Part shown: piece by piece, positions 24,758 through 25,854 of the stretch
How positions within the stretch are numbered: the stretch's first letter is position 1
Layout: each line of letters begins with the position of its first letter
Source of the DNA: Lachnospiraceae bacterium UBA3273
GTDB taxonomy: Bacteria; Bacillota; Clostridia; Lachnospirales; Lachnospiraceae
Direction: 5' to 3'
Assembly: GCA_002362385.1 (NCBI GenBank)
Contig: DEUB01000052.1
Location: 1 to 25,854 of the forward strand
Length of the DNA stretch: 25,854 nucleotides
The notes under the pieces: model-generated
What the model was told of the DNA's origin: nothing
What the model saw: the letters and a program-made list of their open reading frames with translations, nothing else
Databases searched by the model: none
Program-made: the position numbers and the translations under genes

Positions 24758-24988
24758 ATGATGACGGTACGTAAGGTAACAATGGGTCCTGATGAGGCAA
24801 GAGAGCTGGTACAGATTGCAACAAAATGTGATTTTGACATCGACATTTCGTATAACCGGTATACAGTAGATGCAAAATCAATTCTGGGAGTTCTGGCAAT
24901 GGATTTCTCAAAGGTTTTGACTATTTCTTATAATGGAGTAAGTGAAGAACTGGAAGGATTCCTTTCCAGATTTGCAATGGCTTGTTAA
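24758..24988 (+). CDS. HPr-like protein lacking the phospho-acceptor histidine (Crh-like)
   Basis: A 76-residue protein with the size and pattern of the HPr phosphocarrier fold (VRKVTM strand, helix with ELVQIATK, VDAKSILGVLAM, LTISYNG strand, C-terminal helix ELEGFLSRF). In catalytic HPr the first helix starts with GLHARP and His15 takes phosphate from Enzyme I. Here that segment is GPDEARE, and the protein contains no histidine at all. The Ser46 motif is kept: DAKSILGV with S41. This combination recalls B. subtilis Crh, a regulatory HPr paralogue phosphorylated only on Ser46 and acting with CcpA. So a regulatory rather than sugar-transport role is likely (inference). I start at ATG 24758 (or 24761) because AAAGGTGG lies upstream and the HPr fold begins there; the open frame from 24701 adds 19 non-HPr residues. 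Confidence 0.82.
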   Translation: MMTVRKVTMGPDEARELVQIATKCDFDIDISYNRYTVDAKSILGVLAMDFSKVLTISYNGVSEELEGFLSRFAMAC

Positions 24989-25021
24989 AAAGACCGATTT
25001 GAAGAAATGTGATATTCAAGG

Positions 25022-25051
25022 CTCCCTCCGAGAACTTCGGAGGGAGTTTTT
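25022..25051 (+). terminator. Intrinsic terminator after the HPr-like gene
   Basis: CTCCCTCCGA (25022-25031) pairs perfectly with TCGGAGGGAG (25037-25046) around a five-base loop, followed by five Ts. On the other strand there is no T-run, so it serves mainly the plus strand. Confidence 0.93.
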
Positions 25052-25152
25052 GTGCAGGAAGAAAGTTAAAAAGAAATAGAAATATTGTTTTGCTCTAATA
25101 ATTTCCGCAGTTTAACATTTTCGGTATTTAGGGTGTTTATGGTCTTGTCCTT

Positions 25153-25320
25153 TTTTTCCAGATCTGCTTTATTTTTTTCCAGATCTTTTTTACTTTTTTC
25201 CAGATCTTTTTTATTTTTTTCCAGGTCTTTTTTATTTCTTGCCAGGTCTTTTTTATTTCTCGCTAAATCTTCTTTACTTCTTGCTAATTCTTCTGTGCTT
25301 TTTGCCAGTTCATTTTTAAC
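25153..25320 (-). repeat. 21-bp tandem repeat coding for heptad coiled coil
   Basis: Eight consecutive 21-base units, 25153-25173, 25174-25194, 25195-25215, 25216-25236, 25237-25257, 25258-25278, 25279-25299 and 25300-25320. The first five are nearly identical and the last three have drifted. On the minus strand each encodes a 7-residue unit such as LEKNKKD or LARNKKD, which fits a coiled-coil heptad. Copy number could change by slippage without breaking the frame. Confidence 0.92.
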
Positions 25321-25809
25321 CTCTTCCACTTCATGCCTTAAATCCGTCATATACTGTCTTTCCCTGTAGTATTCTTCCCTGGCTTCACATTCCTCTTGAA
25401 CTGCCAGATCGGCTAAACTCTTAAAAAGTTCTGATGAAACTTCATTTAAATATTCATCTGTTCCTGCAATCATTTTTATTTCCTCCCATGTGTCCGCTTT
25501 AAAAAGTGCGGCCCATTTGTCAATATGATACTTCTTGTCCTCGGCGGTTGCCATATCTATATGCTTTAAGTTTATCACAGATAAAGTAAATTTGTCACTG
25601 TATTTCGAATGATTTTTAACATTTAACAATTTATATGTGCCATAAAATTCCGGCGGAATATCAGGCAGATCAAAATCCAAAAATCCGATATGGATGACAG
25701 ATTTGGTGCTGCCATAGTCGTCTCCACGCTTTAAATTGTCAAAACTTCGGGCAAGATATCCGATGGAGCGTTCCGGCCAGAACCCTTTGTTTAAGACCTG
25801 CATTTCCAG

Positions 25810-25831
25810 AAAATTCCGATATCGGAATTTT
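25810..25831. repeat. Perfect 22-bp palindrome at the Rpn breakpoint
   Basis: AAAATTCCGAT (25810-25820) is followed directly by its exact reverse complement ATCGGAATTTT (25821-25831). The core ATTCCGAT (25813-25820) occurs again at 25839-25846. The palindrome touches the point where the Rpn gene loses family resemblance. It could be the end of an inserted element, a recombination site, or a bidirectional AT-rich hairpin. Confidence 0.75.
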
Positions 25832-25854
25832 TTGGATTATTCCGATTTTCGATT

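Larger units (their letters stand above)
25066..25836 (-). pseudogene. Rpn-family nuclease/putative transposase, N-terminal part missing
   Basis: The readable frame has the middle and C-terminal parts of an Rpn/PD-(D/E)XK nuclease family transposase: EMQVLNKGFWPERSIGYLAR, then VIHIGFLDF, YKLLNVKNHSKYSDKFTL, MATAEDKKYHIDKWAALFKA and TWEEIKMIAG, all standard blocks of the family. The family's N-terminal portion, with about 90-100 residues including the first part of the catalytic core, is absent: an in-frame TAA occurs at 25837-25839, and family resemblance ends near 25806, next to a palindrome at 25810-25831. So the gene is broken or joined to foreign DNA at its 5' end; the remainder may lie right of the window. 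The first Met in frame is at 25803 but has no ribosome binding site. The C-terminus is a long coiled coil built from 7-residue repeats. Confidence 0.8.

Noticed and set aside
25084..25369. Plus-strand open frame of 94 residues, rich in Phe and Ser, across the heptad repeat
   Set aside because: It is the antisense shadow of the 21-base coiled-coil repeat and only looks like membrane repeats because of the T-rich strand.

Overview
The window looks like chromosome of a Gram-positive Clostridia, most likely a Lachnospiraceae gut bacterium (inference). The supporting signs are strong AGGAGG-type ribosome binding sites, an AddAB recombination nuclease instead of RecBCD, an ECF-type ThiT thiamine transporter under a TPP riboswitch, a short single-span signal peptidase I, bacterial GltBD, a secreted protein with a PKTGD sorting-like motif, and Rpn-type nuclease/transposase genes with GREEG and heptad-repeat tails. 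I see no tRNA, rRNA, CRISPR array, prophage or complete insertion sequence.

Layout. 1-304 is the 3' end of a frameshifted Rpn-family gene. 361-3305 is a three-gene membrane operon (a small unknown membrane protein, LemA, and a DUF2207 protein) behind a consensus promoter and a structured leader. 3394-10733 is addB-addA, joined by an ATGA overlap. Convergent to addA, on the minus strand, lie a family-2 glycosyltransferase, thiT with its TPP riboswitch, and the signal peptidase gene. The signal peptidase gene is divergent from a plus-strand gene encoding a HAD phosphatase fused to a CPBP membrane metalloprotease; their predicted -10 boxes overlap. 15030-21088 is gltB-gltD with its own promoter and a good terminator. 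21223-24541 is a two-gene unit for a secreted or membrane-anchored protein and a multi-pass membrane protein with a duplicated YcxB-like unit. 24758-24988 is a stand-alone HPr-like protein without the catalytic histidine. The right edge holds a minus-strand Rpn-family gene that loses its N-terminal half exactly at a 22-bp palindrome.

How the genes work together: AddAB processes double-strand breaks; GltBD makes glutamate from glutamine and 2-oxoglutarate; ThiT imports thiamine under TPP control; the signal peptidase may process exported proteins such as the one at 21223. Most of the window is core metabolism and housekeeping. The least familiar parts are the HAD-CPBP fusion, the repeat expansion inside AddA, the secreted protein/YcxB pair, the histidine-less HPr (Crh-like), the mechanism suggested for the TPP riboswitch, and the broken Rpn genes at both edges. 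I did not find one clearly new multi-gene defence or mobile system.
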